From positions 17,017-81,016 of the forward strand of contig NZ_LQOL01000047.1 of NCBI RefSeq assembly GCF_002101555.1: a stretch of 64,000 bases of DNA, in the 5' to 3' direction. The position numbers and the translations under genes are program-made. Under the pieces are notes generated by a model. That model did not search any database. It worked only from the letters and a program-made list of their open reading frames with translations, and was not told where the DNA came from. Of this stretch, positions 40,523-49,690 are shown piece by piece. Source of the stretch: Mycolicibacterium canariasense. Lineage in GTDB: Bacteria; Actinomycetota; Actinomycetes; Mycobacteriales; Mycobacteriaceae. How positions within the stretch are numbered: position 1 is the stretch's first letter; the number at the start of each line of letters is the position of its first letter.

Positions 40523-42282
40523 CAGATCATCTCCTCTTGCACCGGGGCCGGCTGGCGTCCGGTGCGCAACCGCTCGTCGATGAGGTTCACCACGTGGGTC
40601 AGTGGGATGGTCAGCATCAGATAGAACAATCCGGCCGCCACCAACGGGGACAGGTTTCCGGTCTGGGCATTGAGGTCACGGCCCACCTGGAACAGCTCCC
40701 GCTGGTTGGCCACCAGCCCCAGGAAGTACACCAGCGAGGACGCCTTGAGCAGTGAGATAAATTGATTCACCAGCGCCGGGAGCACCCGACGCACGCCCTG
40801 GGGCACCACCACCAGCCGCATCGACGAGCGGTAGCTGAACCCCAGCGCCCGCGACGCCTCCAGCTGACCGGCCTCCACGCTCTGAATGCCGGACCGGAAG
40901 ATCTCGCCCACGTAGGCCGCCGACATCAAACCCAGCGCGGCAATCCCCAACGGGTACGGGTTGTTTCCGGTCAGCCCGCCGACGACGGGCCCGACACCCA
41001 GCCCGATCACCAGGATGATGACCACCTCGGGCAGACCGCGGAAGATATCGGTGTACACCCGCGCCGGCCAGCGCAGCCACCGGGAGCGCGAGATACCCGC
41101 CATGGCGAGTACCAACCCGAGCAGGACGCCGATGACGGCGGCGCAGGCGGTGAGGATCAGCGTGTTCGGCAGGCCGGTCTTGAACAGGTCCGGGATGGCC
41201 TGCCGGTACAGATCCCAGTCCAGGAAGGCCGCACCGAGTTGCGCCAGAGTCGATTTGGGTGCCGCCCCGCCGGTGGCGGGGGCGCCGGCATGCTGGGCGG
41301 CGATCGCCGCGAAGTCCGGAAGCTGCGGGACGGGAGCGGCTTTCGAGCCCGGCTTCCAGCCCGGCGGCAGCGCCCGGGGCACCCAGTCGGAGTACAACCT
41401 GGCCCAGGTGCCGTCGGCGATCACCGCATCCAGGCCGGCGTTGAGCGCGTCGATCAGCGGCTTGTTCTCCTTGGCGACGGCCCACGCCACGAAGTTGTCC
41501 AGGCTGAAGGTGTTCTCGACGATGACCGTCGGATCTCCGGCCTGCACCGTGCCGACGGCCTGTTGCGACGGCGCCACCCAGGCGTCGATCTGGCGGGTCT
41601 TCAGACTGGCGTAGACGGTGTTGTAGTCCGGGAACTTCACCGGATCCAGGTGCAGGGTGTCGACGACATACGCCTCCTGCACGGTGCCCTGCACGACACC
41701 GATGCGCTGCCCCTTCGCCAGCTGGGAGAAGCCGGTGATGGGTGATCCGGTCGGCACGACCAGCGAGAAATAGCCGAAGTCATAGCCATTGGTGAACCCG
41801 ACGGTCTTGCGCCGGGCGTCGGTGGTGGTGATCGACGAGGAGCCGACGTCGAAGCGCCGGGACGCCACCTGCGCCAGCAGCCCGGAGAAATCGGTGCCGA
41901 CGAAGTTGATCTTCAACCCGACCCGGTCGGCGACAGCGCGCAGCAGCTCGTTGTCGAATCCGGTGAACTGCCCCTTGGCGTCGATGCAGATGCTGGGCGG
42001 CGCGTCGGACAGGGTGCCGACGGTGAGCACGCCGGGAACGCCGAGCCCGAGCGCCTGCACGTCGATGTTCTGCAGAGGTTCTACCGAAGCCGTGGTGTAT
42101 TTGTCCGCGCCGGGGCCCTTTGCGGCCGCGGCCAGGTTGGTCGGCAGCGCGCTGGCACTGTCGACGCCGGGTGGGGCGCACTGGTCGGCGTTCGCGGGGG
42201 CGGCCAGCGCCAGCCCACCCGCCATCAACGCCACCAGGACGCAGACCACCGCCCGGAGAATGCGGTTCGGTACAGACGTCAT
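40522..42282 (-). CDS. Amino acid ABC transporter: substrate-binding domain fused to permease
   Basis: 586-aa fusion. A signal/anchor segment (AVVCVLVALMAGGLALAAPA) leads to a periplasmic-binding-protein type 3 domain at about residues 75-310. Its motifs include GVPGVLTVGTLSDAPPSICI, FTGFDNELLRAVADRVGLKI and DVGSSSITTTDARRKTVGFT. A linker follows, then a HisM-like permease domain at about 365-575 with five hydrophobic segments and the EAA loop LEASRALGFSYRSSMRLVVV. Tethering replaces a separate lipoprotein receptor. Pairs with the ATPase at 39761-40522. Confidence 0.88.
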   Translation of the reverse strand: MTSVPNRILRAVVCVLVALMAGGLALAAPANADQCAPPGVDSASALPTNLAAAAKGPGADKYTTASVEPLQNIDVQALGLGVPGVLTVGTLSDAPPSICIDAKGQFTGFDNELLRAVADRVGLKINFVGTDFSGLLAQVASRRFDVGSSSITTTDARRKTVGFTNGYDFGYFSLVVPTGSPITGFSQLAKGQRIGVVQGTVQEAYVVDTLHLDPVKFPDYNTVYASLKTRQIDAWVAPSQQAVGTVQAGDPTVIVENTFSLDNFVAWAVAKENKPLIDALNAGLDAVIADGTWARLYSDWVPRALPPGWKPGSKAAPVPQLPDFAAIAAQHAGAPATGGAAPKSTLAQLGAAFLDWDLYRQAIPDLFKTGLPNTLILTACAAVIGVLLGLVLAMAGISRSRWLRWPARVYTDIFRGLPEVVIILVIGLGVGPVVGGLTGNNPYPLGIAALGLMSAAYVGEIFRSGIQSVEAGQLEASRALGFSYRSSMRLVVVPQGVRRVLPALVNQFISLLKASSLVYFLGLVANQRELFQVGRDLNAQTGNLSPLVAAGLFYLMLTIPLTHVVNLIDERLRTGRQPAPVQEEMI

Positions 42283-42364
42283 CGTGGAAACCTAACCGGT
42301 CGATGGCCGACGGCGAACGCTTCGGCTCACGCGGGGTTCATTTGGCCGCAGGTCGGGGCGCGGG

Positions 42365-43027
42365 TCAGTCGCGGCCGGACGGGAGCACCGGGGCGAGCAC
42401 CCCCCGCCGCACCAGCTCGGCGAGCATCGCCCGGCCCATCAGTGCCGCACCCGTCTGGCACGCGGCGCGCGCGGCGTCCGGGTCACCGTCGGCGATGGCG
42501 TTGGTCTCGCTTTCGTAGAGCTGCAGCAGTGCGGGCCCGGCGTGCAGATGGTCGGCCCAGAACGCGCGCGGGATGAAGGTCTGCGAGGCGGCGATCGCGG
42601 CCTGCAACCGGGGCCCGGCGTGCTGTTCGGTCAGCAGCCGCCGATACTCCCATGCGATGTCGTGGAAGTTCTCCGGCCGCAACTGCGCGGTCAGGTCCTT
42701 GAGCCGCGCGATGGTCGCCGCGGTGGCCTCGGCGGCCGCCCCCGCGGATACCAGCCCGTTGAGCACCCCGAACAGGTGGTAGTGCTCCAGCAGCACGTGT
42801 GCGTCGAAGCGCGCGATGAACGCGCCGCGGTGGTAGCGGGTGGTCACGATGCCGTCGTGTTCCAGCTGGGCCACCGCTTCTTGGACCGGTACCCGGCTCA
42901 CCCCGAGGGACGCGGCAAGGTCGTTGCGGTCCAGCCGATCTCCGGACCGCAGCTTTCCGGTCAGGATCAGCTGTGCGACGTGCCCGACGACCTGTTCGCG
43001 CTCGTTGACGCCATACCGCTTGGGCAA
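42365..43027 (-). CDS. GntR family transcriptional regulator (FadR group; Rv0043c family)
   Basis: 220 aa. The N-terminal winged helix is HVAQLILTGKLRSGDRLDRN then LAASLGVSRVPVQEAVAQLE with HDGIVTTRYHRGAF. The C-terminal all-helical FCD-type ligand domain is present but somewhat divergent. Target genes are unknown. It lies one base after the LLM oxidoreductase gene, probably in one transcript. Confidence 0.88.
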   Translation of the reverse strand: MPKRYGVNEREQVVGHVAQLILTGKLRSGDRLDRNDLAASLGVSRVPVQEAVAQLEHDGIVTTRYHRGAFIARFDAHVLLEHYHLFGVLNGLVSAGAAAEATAATIARLKDLTAQLRPENFHDIAWEYRRLLTEQHAGPRLQAAIAASQTFIPRAFWADHLHAGPALLQLYESETNAIADGDPDAARAACQTGAALMGRAMLAELVRRGVLAPVLPSGRD

Positions 43028-43028
43028 G

Positions 43029-43805
43029 TCAGCCCCGGCTGTCGCGCCACCGGACCAGCTCTTCGGCGTCCGACAGGTCGTAGTCCGGGCCGTTGACGCC
43101 GACGGTCAGCAGCGAAACCCCCAGCGCGGTCAGCGCTTCGGCGTTGGCGATCAACCCGTTACCGCTGCGGTCCACGCCGGCGGACCGTTCGATGGCGCCC
43201 GGGTCGCGGCCGGCGTCGGCGCAGTGCCGGTCCAGCACCGCGGCCTTGTCCGGATAGCTTTCCGCGGTGGTGAAACCGTGCCAGATGTGCGCGTACTGTG
43301 CGACGAGTTTGAGCGTCTTGCGTTCGCCCTGGCCGCCGATCAGGATCGGGATGTCGCGCACCGGCTGGGGGTTGAGCTTGCCCAGCCGCGACGTGATACG
43401 CGGCATGGCGGCGGCCAGGTCATCGAGTCTGCTTCCCGCCGTGCCGAATTCGTAGCCGTACTCGTCGTAGTCCTTCTCCTTCCAGCCGGACCCGATGCCC
43501 AGGATCAGCCGGCCGTCGGAGATGTTGTCGACGGTGCGGGCCATGTCGGCCAGCAGCTCGGGATTGCGGTAGGAGTTGCAGGTGACCAGCGCGCCGATCT
43601 CGATACGCGAGGTCTGCTCGGCCCAGGCGGCCAGCATGGTCCAGCATTCGTAGTGCGCCCCGTCCGGGTCACCGTACAACGGGAAGAAGTGATCCCAGTT
43701 GAAGGCGATGTCCACACCGAGGTCCTCACAGCGGCGCACCGCGTCGCGGATGTGACCGTAGTTGGGGGAGTGCTGGGGCTGCAGCTGGACACCGATCCGA
43801 GTCAT
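43029..43805 (-). CDS. LLM class F420-dependent oxidoreductase (Rv0044c family)
   Basis: 258-aa luciferase-like monooxygenase-fold enzyme, most likely F420-dependent. Features include FNWDHFFPLYGDPDG, ALVTCNSYRNPELLADMART, DNISDGRLILGIGSGWKEKD (the SGG-type loop) and a C-terminal DAEELVRWRDSRG. The substrate is unknown. ATG start at 43805; the divergence and spacing suggest a two-gene unit with the GntR regulator. Confidence 0.88.
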   Translation of the reverse strand: MTRIGVQLQPQHSPNYGHIRDAVRRCEDLGVDIAFNWDHFFPLYGDPDGAHYECWTMLAAWAEQTSRIEIGALVTCNSYRNPELLADMARTVDNISDGRLILGIGSGWKEKDYDEYGYEFGTAGSRLDDLAAAMPRITSRLGKLNPQPVRDIPILIGGQGERKTLKLVAQYAHIWHGFTTAESYPDKAAVLDRHCADAGRDPGAIERSAGVDRSGNGLIANAEALTALGVSLLTVGVNGPDYDLSDAEELVRWRDSRG

Positions 43806-43850
43806 GACCTCAACCGTAGCCCTCCGCGGCGTTTTCCAAACGCGTCGGAT

Positions 43851-45905
43851 CTACACGCCGATGGCGCCGCCGTCCCGCCATACCGCCACCACGGCGGGCC
43901 GGGCCGGGGCGTTGCCGCCGTCCGGCCAGTGTGACAGCGGGTTGTCCAGGCTGTGGTCGTCGCCTTCGCCGGGGTGCTGCACGCTGACGGTGATCAGGTC
44001 GTCGGTGATCACCGGCCCGCACGTCTCCGCGCCGACCGGCACGGTGAGGAACTGTTTGGTCTCCCCGCGCCGGTCGCCGTCCAATGCCACCGCGAACAGC
44101 CCGTCGTTGGAGTCCAGCGCGTTGCCGTCGGTGGAGATCCACAGGTTGCCGTGCCCGTCGAAGGCGACGTTGTCCGGGCAGGAGATCGGGCTGACCTTGG
44201 TCTTGTCGAAGCCGCCGTAGTACGTGTCGGCCGCGGCCGGGTCACCGCAGACCAGCAGCAGATCCCAGGTGAAGCTGGTGCCGCCGTGGTCGTCGGTGAT
44301 CTCCAGGACCTGGCCGTTCTTGTTCTCGTTGCGGGGGTTGGCCGCATCCGGCTTGGCCTTGCCCTCGGCGCCGCGCTTGTCGTTGTTGGTCAGCGCGACG
44401 TACAGCTTGCCGGTCTTGGGGTTGGCCTCGAAGTCCTCGGGGCGGTCCATCTTGGTGGCGCCGGCCTTGTCGGCGGCCAGCCGGGTGAACACGGCGACGT
44501 CCTGCGCCGAGAAACCCTCGACCAGGGACTCGGCCAAACCGGCGGGCCCGGAGTGCAGCAGCGGGATCCAGGTTCCGGTGCCGGCGAAGGTGCCCTTGGC
44601 GGGCAGCTTGCCGCTGCCGTCGATCTGGTCGGCCGGGATGTCGCTGGACAGCTTGGCGACGTACAGCGTGCCCTCGTCCAGCAGGGTCATGTTGTGCGCC
44701 GTGTCGCCGGGCCGAATTTTCTTGTCCGACACGAACTTGTACATGTAGTCGAAGCGTTCGTCGTCGCCGGTGTACACCACCACGGTGCCGTCCCCGGTCA
44801 CGTACACGTTGGCGGCCTCGTGTTTGAACCGGCCCAGGGCGGAGTGCTTCACCGGTGTCGAGGCCGGATCCCACGGGTTGATCTCGATGACGTAGCCGAA
44901 CCGGTTCACCTCGGTCGGCGTGCGGGCCAGGTCGAAGCGCGGATCGAAGTTCTCCCACCGCAGTTCCGACGGTTCGGTGAGCACGCCGTAGCGCTTGAAT
45001 CGGTCCGGGTCGGCGGGCGGCGTGCCCTCGGCGGCACCGAAATAGGTGTGGAAGTTCTCTTCGCCGGAAAGAATTGTGCCCCAGGGAGTTACGCCGCCCG
45101 AGCAATTGGCGAAGGTGCCGATCACGGTGCGCCCGGCGGGATCGGCGGCGGTCCGTACGGCGGGCGAGCCGGCGGCCGGCCCGGTCAGGGTGAACGGGGT
45201 GTCGGCGGTGATGCGGCGGTTGTAGCGGCCCAGTACGGGGCGCAGACCGCCCTGCGGGCCGCGTTCGACCTCGACCACCGACAGGCCGACGGCACCGGTT
45301 TCGACGTCGAACTGCTCGCGGGTGGGGGCGTCGGCGTTGTACCCGTGAAACATGAACTGCGGGCTCACGTACTCGTGGTTGGACACCAGCAGGTAGCGCC
45401 CGGGCTGGTCCTTGATGGGCAGCAGCGCCGCGAAGTCGTTGTTGAAGCCGAACTGCTGGCGCTGCGCGGCGCCGCTCTGCCGGTTGATGTCGAACACCGG
45501 GGCGCCGGGCAGTACCGGGTCGCCCCAGGCGATCACGACGCGCTGCTGGTACCCCTGGGGCACGACGACGGCGTCCTCGGTGTTGGGGGCCACGCTGTCG
45601 AACCGCATACCGGCCGGCGGCTGCCCCTGCGGGGCGGGTGTGGTCGACCCGGTGCTTGCCGGGGGATTGTCGCCGGCGCAGGCGGCCAGCGCCGAACCCG
45701 CTCCCACCGCCAGGACGGCGATACCGGTGGCCCGCAGTACCGAGCGGCGCGACATCTCGGCTACGAGATCGCCGAAGTATTCGTTGGCGCTGGTGTTGGG
45801 GACCGGTTTGGAGCACGCGTCGCCGCAGCGGTTGCGGCAGGTCAGGTGCTGGCGGCCGGAACGACCGTGGTGGGAGACAAGCAGATTCAGCGGAACGAGG
45901 GCCAT
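43851..45905 (-). CDS. PhoX family alkaline phosphatase-like protein (DUF839)
   Basis: 684 aa, DUF839/PhoX family, Ca/Fe-dependent phosphatases exported by the Tat system. An N-terminal cytosolic segment of 50 residues with a Cys pattern (HLTCRNRCGDACSKP) precedes the twin-arginine motif SRRSVLRATGIAVLAVGAG at residues 52-70, and an LAAC lipobox at 73-76 suggests a lipoprotein. The body includes NHEYVSPQFMFHG, GGVTPWGTILSGEENFHTYF, and PEDFEANPKTGKLYVALTNN. The start is the ATG at 45903-45905; the open frame upstream overlaps the next gene. Likely organic-phosphate scavenging. Confidence 0.85.
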   Translation of the reverse strand: MALVPLNLLVSHHGRSGRQHLTCRNRCGDACSKPVPNTSANEYFGDLVAEMSRRSVLRATGIAVLAVGAGSALAACAGDNPPASTGSTTPAPQGQPPAGMRFDSVAPNTEDAVVVPQGYQQRVVIAWGDPVLPGAPVFDINRQSGAAQRQQFGFNNDFAALLPIKDQPGRYLLVSNHEYVSPQFMFHGYNADAPTREQFDVETGAVGLSVVEVERGPQGGLRPVLGRYNRRITADTPFTLTGPAAGSPAVRTAADPAGRTVIGTFANCSGGVTPWGTILSGEENFHTYFGAAEGTPPADPDRFKRYGVLTEPSELRWENFDPRFDLARTPTEVNRFGYVIEINPWDPASTPVKHSALGRFKHEAANVYVTGDGTVVVYTGDDERFDYMYKFVSDKKIRPGDTAHNMTLLDEGTLYVAKLSSDIPADQIDGSGKLPAKGTFAGTGTWIPLLHSGPAGLAESLVEGFSAQDVAVFTRLAADKAGATKMDRPEDFEANPKTGKLYVALTNNDKRGAEGKAKPDAANPRNENKNGQVLEITDDHGGTSFTWDLLLVCGDPAAADTYYGGFDKTKVSPISCPDNVAFDGHGNLWISTDGNALDSNDGLFAVALDGDRRGETKQFLTVPVGAETCGPVITDDLITVSVQHPGEGDDHSLDNPLSHWPDGGNAPARPAVVAVWRDGGAIGV

Positions 45906-45963
45906 GGCCGGCGAACCTACGCGAGCCTGGCAAGCAACTGGTGAACGGCTGGGAAAGTCCCGG

Positions 45964-46860
45964 TTATCCGAGGATCTCGCGCAGCAACGCCACCAGTTTC
46001 GCCGGCTGATCGCCCTGGACGGAGTGTCCGGCGCCCTCGACCACATGGGTGCGCCGGAATCCCGGTGCGGTCCGGGCGAACGTCGCGGCGTCCTCGTCGT
46101 TGACGAAGAAAGAATTGGCCCCGCGGATCAGGGTGGTGGGCATGGTGATCGCCGGGACGTCGTCCCACAGTCCGGTAAAGCCGCCACCCTTGCGGAACGA
46201 GTCGTAGCGCCAGGTCCAGGTGCCGTCGTCGAGTTGTTTGGAGTTGTGGAACACGCCGCGCCGCAACGAATTCCGGTCCCGGTGAGGTGCCGCGGCGACG
46301 GTGACCTCGAGCATGTCGGCGAACGTCGGGAAGGTCCGGCTCTCCTGCACCAGCGCGACGGTGCCCATCTGTGCCTTGGTCATCTCGGTGTGCCGTTCGG
46401 GCGCGGACGGGGTGACGTCGACCAGCACCAGTTCGCGCACCAACTCCGGTGCGGTGGCCGCGATGCGCAGCGCGGTCAGCCCGCCCAGCGACATGCCGAC
46501 CACCAACCGCGCATCGGGGGCGTGTTCGCGCACGATCGGGGTGATCAGCTCGGCCGCCAGCCGGGGACCGTAGTCGCCGTCCGCGCGCCAGCCGGAACGG
46601 CCGTGGCCGGGCAGGTCCACGGCCAGCGCGGGCAGGCCCAGGCCGAGGATGACGGTGTCCCAGGTGTGTGCGTTCTGCCCGCCGCCGTGCAGGAACACCA
46701 CCTCGGGCGCGTCGGTGCCCCACTTCAGGAAGCTGACCTCGCCGGAGTCCGCACGCGTCACCGGCGGGATCACGGTGGCGCCGATCTGCGCGGCGTTCTC
46801 GTGCAGCAGGCCGAATTCGTCCAGTCCGGCCAGCTCGTCGTCCGGGATTTGTGGAGTCAT
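45964..46860 (-). CDS. Alpha/beta hydrolase (Rv0045c family esterase)
   Basis: 298-aa alpha/beta hydrolase. The oxyanion-hole motif is VVFLHGGGQNAHTW, the nucleophile elbow VVGMSLGGLTALR, the catalytic acid region LIRGANSFFVNDED and the catalytic His VVEGAGHSVQGDQP. Rv0045c-type enzymes are esterases of uncertain physiological substrate. The start ATG at 46858-46860 (MTPQIPDDELAG) lies inside a perfect 24-bp inverted repeat (46846-46894); upstream in-frame ATG 46872 and GTG 46896 also lie in or beside it. No good ribosome-binding site is seen. It follows ino1 by 39 bp. Confidence 0.85.
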   Translation of the reverse strand: MTPQIPDDELAGLDEFGLLHENAAQIGATVIPPVTRADSGEVSFLKWGTDAPEVVFLHGGGQNAHTWDTVILGLGLPALAVDLPGHGRSGWRADGDYGPRLAAELITPIVREHAPDARLVVGMSLGGLTALRIAATAPELVRELVLVDVTPSAPERHTEMTKAQMGTVALVQESRTFPTFADMLEVTVAAAPHRDRNSLRRGVFHNSKQLDDGTWTWRYDSFRKGGGFTGLWDDVPAITMPTTLIRGANSFFVNDEDAATFARTAPGFRRTHVVEGAGHSVQGDQPAKLVALLREILG

Positions 46861-46894
46861 ACCCGTAATCATTACGGGTATGACTCCACAAATC
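46846..46894. repeat. Perfect 24-bp inverted repeat (49-bp palindrome) at ino1-hydrolase junction
   Basis: The arms at 46846-46869 and 46871-46894 are exact reverse complements with a single C between them. The inner part reads ACCCGTAAT-C-ATTACGGGT. It spans the end of the ino1-hydrolase spacer and the first five hydrolase codons. In RNA it would form one of the strongest hairpins in the window and would bury the start codon; there is no T-run. Confidence 0.9.
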
Positions 46895-46899
46895 ACCGA

Positions 46900-48015
46900 C
46901 TAGCCCTGGATGAAGGTTTCCAGCTCCGCGCGGGCGATATCGTCGGCCAGCTGCTTGGGCGGGCTCTTCATCAGGTAGGCCGAGGCCGGGATGATCGGTC
47001 CGCCGATGCCGCGGTCCTTGGCGATCTTCGCGGCACGCACGGCGTCGATGATGATGCCCGCCGAGTTCGGCGAGTCCCACACCTCGAGCTTGTACTCCAG
47101 GTTCAGCGGCACGTCACCGAAGGCGCGGCCCTCCAGCCGCACATAGGCCCACTTGCGGTCGTCGAGCCAGGCGACGTGGTCGGACGGGCCGATGTGCACG
47201 TTCTTGTCGTCGATCTTGCCGGCCAGCGAGCCGGTCAGGTTCGACGTCACGGCCTGGGTCTTGGAGACCTTCTTGGACTCCAGACGGTCGCGCTCGAGCA
47301 TGTTCTTGAAGTCCATGTTGCCGCCGACGTTGAGCTGATAGGTGCGGTCGAGCGTGACGCCGCGGTCCTCGAACAGCTTGGCCATCACGCGGTGGGTGAT
47401 GGTCGCGCCGACCTGGCTCTTGATGTCGTCGCCGACGATCGGCACGCCGGCGTCTTCGAACTTCTTGGCCCACACCGGATCCGAGGCGATGAACACCGGA
47501 AGCGCGTTGACGAAGGCCACGCCGGCGTCGATCGCGCACTGGGCGTAGAACTTGTCGGCCTCTTCGGAGCCGACGGGCAGGTAGGACACCAGCACGTCCA
47601 CCTTGGCGTCCTTGAGCGCCTTCACCACGTCGACGGGCTGCGAGTCGGAGATCTCGATGGTCTCGGCGTAGTACTTACCGATGCCGTCCAGCGTCGGCCC
47701 GCGCTGCACGACGATGTCCAGCGGGGGGACGTCGGCGATCTTGATGGTGTTGTTCTCGGAGGCGAAGATGGCCTCGGACAGGTCGAAGCCGACCTTCTTG
47801 GCGTCCACATCGAACGCGGCGACGAACTTCACGTCGCGGACGTGGTACTGCCCGAACTTGACGTGCATCAGGCCCGGGACGGTGCCGTTCTCGTCGGCGT
47901 CCCGGTAGTAGTGCACGCCCTGCACGAGCGACGACGCGCAGTTGCCCACGCCGACGATCGCGACCCGAACCTCACCTGAATTGTCGGCTCGGCCGACGGC
48001 GTTCGACTCAGACAT
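46900..48015 (-). CDS. ino1: Myo-inositol-1-phosphate synthase
   Basis: 371-aa mycobacterial-type inositol-phosphate synthase converting glucose 6-phosphate to inositol 3-phosphate, the committed step for phosphatidylinositol, PIMs/LAM and mycothiol. The NAD motif [20 protein letters not shown] is at the N-terminus. The active-site regions include [36 protein letters not shown] and [20 protein letters not shown]. It lies 60 bp downstream of a PadR-family gene on the same strand, as in M. tuberculosis, and may be regulated by it. Confidence 0.96.
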   Translation of the reverse strand: MSESNAVGRADNSGEVRVAIVGVGNCASSLVQGVHYYRDADENGTVPGLMHVKFGQYHVRDVKFVAAFDVDAKKVGFDLSEAIFASENNTIKIADVPPLDIVVQRGPTLDGIGKYYAETIEISDSQPVDVVKALKDAKVDVLVSYLPVGSEEADKFYAQCAIDAGVAFVNALPVFIASDPVWAKKFEDAGVPIVGDDIKSQVGATITHRVMAKLFEDRGVTLDRTYQLNVGGNMDFKNMLERDRLESKKVSKTQAVTSNLTGSLAGKIDDKNVHIGPSDHVAWLDDRKWAYVRLEGRAFGDVPLNLEYKLEVWDSPNSAGIIIDAVRAAKIAKDRGIGGPIIPASAYLMKSPPKQLADDIARAELETFIQG

Positions 48016-48075
48016 GTGACGCTCTCCTTCTCTTACTTCCGTGCTTGTGCCGGGGCCGGGCTGATCAGGATCGAT

Positions 48076-48636
48076 TCAGGGCTGATTGTCGGGGCGGCTC
48101 TGCCCCACCCGTTCGGCTGCGATCAATTCGTTGAGCCACTTCACTTCACGCTCACTGGACTCCAGACCGAGCTGGTGCAGCTGCTTGGTGTAACGGTCCA
48201 ATGAACTGCTCGCCCGGGCCACCGCCTCGCGCAGACCTTCCCGGCGTTCCTCGACCTGGCGCCGCCGGCCTTCCAGGATGCGCATCCTGGCCTCGGCGGG
48301 CGTGCGGTTGAAGAACGCCAGATGCACACCGAATCCGTCGTCGGTGTAGTTCTGCGGGCCGGTGTCGGCGACCAGTTCGGTGAAGCGCTGGGTACCGGCT
48401 TCGGTGAGCTGGTACACCCGCCGCGCGCGCCGCACCTTCGTGGCACCGAGGACGGTTCCGTTGGGTACGGCATCCTCGACGATCAGGCCGTCGGCCTGCA
48501 TGCGCCGCAGAGCGGGGTAGAGGGACCCGTAGGAGAACGCCCGGAACGCGCCTAGCAGACCGGTCAGCCTCTTACGGAGCTCGTATCCGTGCATGGGCGA
48601 CTCGAGCAGCAATCCCAGAATGGCGAGTTCCAGCAT
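48076..48636 (-). CDS. PadR family transcriptional regulator (Rv0047c family)
   Basis: 186 aa. The N-terminal PadR winged helix is LELAILGLLLESPMHGYELR through FSYGSLYPALRRMQADGLIV. A C-terminal helical Vir-like domain of about 80 residues follows (ARMRILEGRRRQVEERREGL, then YTKQLHQLGLESS). GGGGGAGGTGA lies 5 nt before the ATG. A PadR-type palindrome lies 76-92 bp upstream (48712-48728), suggesting autoregulation. It probably shares a transcript with ino1. Confidence 0.9.
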   Translation of the reverse strand: MLELAILGLLLESPMHGYELRKRLTGLLGAFRAFSYGSLYPALRRMQADGLIVEDAVPNGTVLGATKVRRARRVYQLTEAGTQRFTELVADTGPQNYTDDGFGVHLAFFNRTPAEARMRILEGRRRQVEERREGLREAVARASSSLDRYTKQLHQLGLESSEREVKWLNELIAAERVGQSRPDNQP

Positions 48637-48711
48637 CGAATCACCTCCCCCTCGGTTGGGAACTCAGTCAAAGCCGAACGAATGTCACGTCGGCTCGACA
48701 CGTCGCTCAAC

Positions 48712-48728
48712 TGTATCGCGCCGATATA
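48712..48728. promoter_or_regulatory. Candidate PadR operator
   Basis: TGTATCG-CGC-CGATATA, an imperfect palindrome (6 of 7 arm positions) upstream of the PadR gene. It contains TATATC/GATACA sequences that could serve as its -10. The size and AT-rich arms resemble known PadR autoregulatory boxes. Confidence 0.4.
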
Positions 48729-48789
48729 TTGAGTGCCACCCGAGGTTGCCAAAGGTGTCGATTTGTCAGGTTGGTCGGGCCTGGACGCG

Positions 48790-49653
48790 TCAGCTGGCGC
48801 GGTTGAGGCGTTTGACGGTGCCGTCGCCGTTGAGCTCGATATAGCCGCTGTTGCCGAACTTCGGGGTGACGTAGATGCTGATCTCGATGCTGCCCGGCGG
48901 CTGGGTCATATCGCTGTTGGGCTCGATGCTGACGTGGGTGTTCTTCACCTCGGCGGGGTTGATGCCGACGCTCTCGGCGGCCCCGCGGATCAACCCGACC
49001 ATCTTCGGGATGTCGAAGGCACCCAGGTCGACCACCCGGGCGTCACTGCTGACGCTCGTCTCCGACGGGTCGTCCCACCCGCCGCGGTAGTAGTAGTTCA
49101 GGGCCCGCCGCGGCTCTTTCGGATCGGGCCGGGTCAGCGAGGCATAGTCCTCGAAGATGGTGATGCTGTAGCCGTTGGTGTCGCCGAACTTCTGCCGCAT
49201 CTGCTCGAACAGACCCGTCAGCCCGCCGAGTGACTGCAGCTGCCGTGGCGGGGTGAGCACCGTGCCGGGAATACCGTCGGCCTTGGCGCCCGGATCGGTG
49301 GTGAAGCTCAACGGGGACGACGTGTTGCCGTAGAGGCCCCACCCGATGGCGATGCCCAGCAGCACCAGTACGGCGGCCGTCGCCAGGCGTAGACCCCAGC
49401 CCGCGCCGGCCCCGGGGGCCAGGCTGCGCTCGGGCTTGAGGTTCGGCAGCTTGACCGACGCGTTGCCCGTCTGCAGGTCGCTGACCAGGCCTTGCAGCTC
49501 GCCGAGGGTGGCCGCATTGGTGGCGGCGCTGACCCGTTGCCGATGCTCCTCCATGGACAGCTGTCCCTCGGACAAGGCGGTGTCGAGCACCTTGCAGGTG
49601 TCGCTGCGGTCGCTGTCCTTTGCCCGCGTTCCTGCGGTCTGCCGTGTCGCCAC
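48790..49653 (-). CDS. DUF1707-type membrane protein (Rv0048c family), copy 1
   Basis: 287 aa. The N-terminal DUF1707-like helix pair is AKDSDRSDTCKVLDTALSEG, QLSMEEHRQRVSAATNAATL, GELQGLVSDLQ. A single membrane segment follows at about residues 88-108 (LRLATAAVLVLLGIAIGWGL). An external domain then shows GLFEQMRQKFGDTNGYSITI and YYYRGGWDDPSE and ends in a beta-rich segment. Function unknown. A paralogue of the same layout lies immediately upstream on the same strand (49691-50566). Confidence 0.82.
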   Translation of the reverse strand: MATRQTAGTRAKDSDRSDTCKVLDTALSEGQLSMEEHRQRVSAATNAATLGELQGLVSDLQTGNASVKLPNLKPERSLAPGAGAGWGLRLATAAVLVLLGIAIGWGLYGNTSSPLSFTTDPGAKADGIPGTVLTPPRQLQSLGGLTGLFEQMRQKFGDTNGYSITIFEDYASLTRPDPKEPRRALNYYYRGGWDDPSETSVSSDARVVDLGAFDIPKMVGLIRGAAESVGINPAEVKNTHVSIEPNSDMTQPPGSIEISIYVTPKFGNSGYIELNGDGTVKRLNRAS

Positions 49654-49690
49654 GCGATGATCGTAGAAGTTTCTGTGGTCTTGCTGCTGG

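Noticed and set aside
47821..47835. Other CACGTG-containing sequences as further parS sites
   Set aside because: Elsewhere only short fragments such as TTCACGTC occur; the 14-bp core is found only at 12075, 12801 and 28640.
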